From RGIG8775 sp045121195 (lineage in GTDB: Bacteria > Bacillota > Clostridia > Oscillospirales > CAG-272): DNA of 32,314 bases. The position numbers and the translations under genes are program-made. Below, piece after piece: positions 30,494-32,314 of the stretch (position 1 is the first letter of the stretch; each line of letters starts with the position of its first letter). The notes beneath the pieces were generated by a model that was given only the letters and a program-made list of their open reading frames with translations, was not told the DNA's origin and searched no databases. The stretch covers positions 1 to 32,314 of the forward strand of contig JBGVFO010000084.1 in NCBI GenBank assembly GCA_045121195.1. The letters run 5' to 3'.

Positions 30494-31144
30494 TTAATGT
30501 AATTTCCCCAATTTTGCCGTATTTGCGATAACGATCAGCGAGCTTTCCCCATCAAGCACCTGCTCGGGATTGATATTTACGGTGACCTTCTCGCCTTTCT
30601 TGATCGCAACGATATTGAATCCGTATTTTTTACGGAGATTTAATTCAATTAAGTTCTTGCCACACCACTCGTCCCTCACATCGATCTCAACCATAGACAC
30701 GTCCTTTGACAGAGAGATCATATCAATAAATCCGGAGCTTAAGAGGTTCTTAGCAAGGCGTATACCGGATTCGTTTTCAGGGAAAACCACTTGATCTGCA
30801 CCCACACGAAGCAATATTCTTTGCTGCATTTCATTCGCACATTTCGCAATAACGTTCTTGACGCCTGCCTCCTTGCAAAGCGTGACCGCCATCACGCTCG
30901 CTTCCAGGTTACTTGCCATACATACAATGACCGTATCAATACTTCCAATTCCAAGGCGTGAGATGACCTCCGCATCGGTCACGTCGGCGCACTTGCACAC
31001 GGGCAGATATGCCGCCGCATCGTTGACGATCCTTTCCTCTGTATCGACTGCAATGACCTCCATACCGTTCTCTACGAGTTCTCTTGCCACGGCTGTGCCG
31101 TATCGTCCAAGTCCAAAGACTGCGTATGTTTTCTTCGCTTTCAT
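30494..31144 (-). CDS. ktrA: Potassium channel regulatory subunit KtrA/TrkA
   Basis: Cytoplasmic RCK protein that gates the KtrB potassium transporter in response to ATP/ADP or NAD(H) binding, 216 residues (normal for KtrA). The RCK_N Rossmann fold starts AVFGLGRYGTAVARELVENG (about 8-27), with the acidic residue VIAVDTEE at the end of strand 2. An RCK_C domain (about 135-216; VSMVEIDVRDEWCGKNLIELNLRKKYG, in part) follows. The ATG at 31144 has AAGGAGAAG upstream and follows ktrB by 11 bases, so the two are co-transcribed. Confidence 0.95.
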   Translation of the reverse strand: MKAKKTYAVFGLGRYGTAVARELVENGMEVIAVDTEERIVNDAAAYLPVCKCADVTDAEVISRLGIGSIDTVIVCMASNLEASVMAVTLCKEAGVKNVIAKCANEMQQRILLRVGADQVVFPENESGIRLAKNLLSSGFIDMISLSKDVSMVEIDVRDEWCGKNLIELNLRKKYGFNIVAIKKGEKVTVNINPEQVLDGESSLIVIANTAKLGKLH

Positions 31145-31155
31145 GATTCTTCTCC

Positions 31156-32314
31156 TTATCCTATACTGATATCTTCCGTCGGCTCGGAAATGACGTTCTG
31201 ACTTTCGTTTTTACTGCCAAGTGCCACCGCAAGGGATATGGGCCCGACTCTGCCGAAATACATCGTCACGATAATGATCAGTTTTCCAACCGTGTTAAGC
31301 GTTGGCGTCAGATTTCTTGAAAGTCCGACGGTTGCAGTTGCGCTGACCGTTTCATAGACCGCATCAAGGGCGGAAGCGTTACTCGTTGCCATCAAAAGCA
31401 CGGTTGACGCGGTGCAGATCATAAGAAATGTTACCGCCACGGCAACTGCTTTTTTCACCGATCCCTCGGAAACACGGCGGCCGAACAAGGTTGCGCTGTT
31501 CTTATTTCTGATGGTCGCCAATGCCGAGCAGATAAGGACGGCGATGGTTACGGTTTTCATGCCGCCCGCCGTTCCTACGGGTGAGCCACCGATCAGCATC
31601 AAGATAATAGATACGGCAGCGGAGGCGTTTGTCAAGTTCTCTTGCGGAACAGAGGCAAAGCCAGCCGTTCTCGTAGTAACCGATTGGAAGAGGGATACTT
31701 GAATTTTATCGAACAAGGACATCTCTCCAATGGTTAATGGGTTAGCATATTCAAAAATAAATATGAGAATTGCACCGACAAGAACGAGTCCTGCCGTAAC
31801 CGTAATGGCAATCTTTGAGTGCAAGGTCAAGTGCCTGAATATTTTTCTGTTTTTCGGTGAACGGCTCTTGATCACACGAAGCACGTCCCACCATACGATA
31901 TATCCGACACCGCCGAGAATGATGAGCGCGGAGGTGACGATATTGATCAAGGGATTGGTGGCGTAATGGCAAAGGCTGTTTTCCGCGATAATGTCAATGC
32001 CGGCATTACAGAAAGCGGAAACCGAATTGAATACCGATATCCAGATGCCCACAGCCCCAAACTCGGGAACGAACACAAGCATATACAGGATAGCTCCTAT
32101 TCCTTCGATGATCAGCGTGCCGAACAATACGTTTTTAACGAATTTCGCAAGCCCAGACATCGTATTGAGATTGAAGGCGTCTTGAATGAGCAAACGGTCG
32201 CCGATGCCCATTTTTCTGTTGAGAAGAAGCATCAGTCCCGACATAATGGTGATGATACCGAGACCTCCGATCTGTATGAGAAGCAGAATGACGATCTGCC
32301 CGAACACGCTCCAC
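31156..32314 (-). CDS. ktrB: Potassium uptake protein KtrB/TrkH (5' end outside window)
   Basis: Membrane subunit of the Ktr potassium uptake system. The gene is cut by the right edge: the reading frame continues upstream (…WSVFGQIVILLL), and about 385 of an expected 440-480 residues are present. Three of the four pore-loop regions are visible: SVSAFCNAGID, SVTTRTAGF and SATATVGLS, each with the conserved selectivity-filter Gly. GGSPVGTAGGMKT is the characteristic segment of the third intramembrane region. The first pore loop must lie beyond 32314. The codon at 32307 reads GTG but is internal and not the start. Confidence 0.95.
   Translation of the reverse strand, partial: WSVFGQIVILLLIQIGGLGIITIMSGLMLLLNRKMGIGDRLLIQDAFNLNTMSGLAKFVKNVLFGTLIIEGIGAILYMLVFVPEFGAVGIWISVFNSVSAFCNAGIDIIAENSLCHYATNPLINIVTSALIILGGVGYIVWWDVLRVIKSRSPKNRKIFRHLTLHSKIAITVTAGLVLVGAILIFIFEYANPLTIGEMSLFDKIQVSLFQSVTTRTAGFASVPQENLTNASAAVSIILMLIGGSPVGTAGGMKTVTIAVLICSALATIRNKNSATLFGRRVSEGSVKKAVAVAVTFLMICTASTVLLMATSNASALDAVYETVSATATVGLSRNLTPTLNTVGKLIIIVTMYFGRVGPISLAVALGSKNESQNVISEPTEDISIG

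Overview
The window is a stretch of chromosome from a low-G+C-phylum (Bacillota) organism, most likely an anaerobic, possibly gut-associated member of the Clostridia. By eye the base composition is in the mid-50s percent G+C. Support for this placement comes from the gene order rnc-(radical SAM)-smc-ftsY, topA next to trmFO and dprA, yhbY-nadD-yqeK-LCP-rsfS, infC-rpmI-rplT and trmK-nif3, from consensus sigma-A promoters with strong purine-rich ribosome binding sites, and from a rubrerythrin and a KtrAB potassium system. I cannot resolve the family or genus. I count 33 protein genes; 30 are on the minus strand. No tRNA, rRNA, CRISPR array or insertion sequence was recognised.

Region 1 (about 1-18893, minus strand) is a 16-gene co-directional housekeeping cluster. 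In transcription order it runs TrmH-like rRNA methylase, dprA, topA, trmFO, rnc, Elp3-like radical SAM, smc, ftsY, rdgB, yhbY, nadD, yqeK, LytR-CpsA-Psr protein, rsfS, leuS and finally rpsU, which has its own strong promoter and terminator. Spacing is tight, with overlaps or near-overlaps at smc/ftsY and ftsY/rdgB. Two consensus-like promoters lie inside coding sequence, one in dprA (reading to topA) and one in the last codons of the radical SAM gene (reading to smc), so the cluster is probably several nested transcripts.

Region 2 (18963-20394, minus) is the infC-rpmI-rplT operon. It has a near-perfect extended -10 promoter, a structured leader of about 160 nt, an apparent AUC start codon for IF3, and a clean terminator. 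Region 3 (20425-21730, minus) holds rubrerythrin and a GNAT acetyltransferase.

Region 4 (21749-25585) is the only plus-strand block: an AraC-type regulator, a ThuA-like protein and a 697-residue putative glycoside hydrolase of a DUF6259-like type, closed by a bidirectional terminator. It looks like a small accessory carbohydrate-use module and is the best candidate here for poorly described biology.

Region 5 (25610-28660, minus) has an AT-rich unnamed membrane protein, nif3, trmK, a stand-alone 66-residue DUF1858 protein with its own promoter and terminator, and an SGNH hydrolase. Region 6 (28718-32314, minus) has a stomatin-like SPFH protein with NfeD, then a structured non-coding gap of about 320 bases, then the potassium uptake pair ktrA and ktrB, the latter cut by the window edge.
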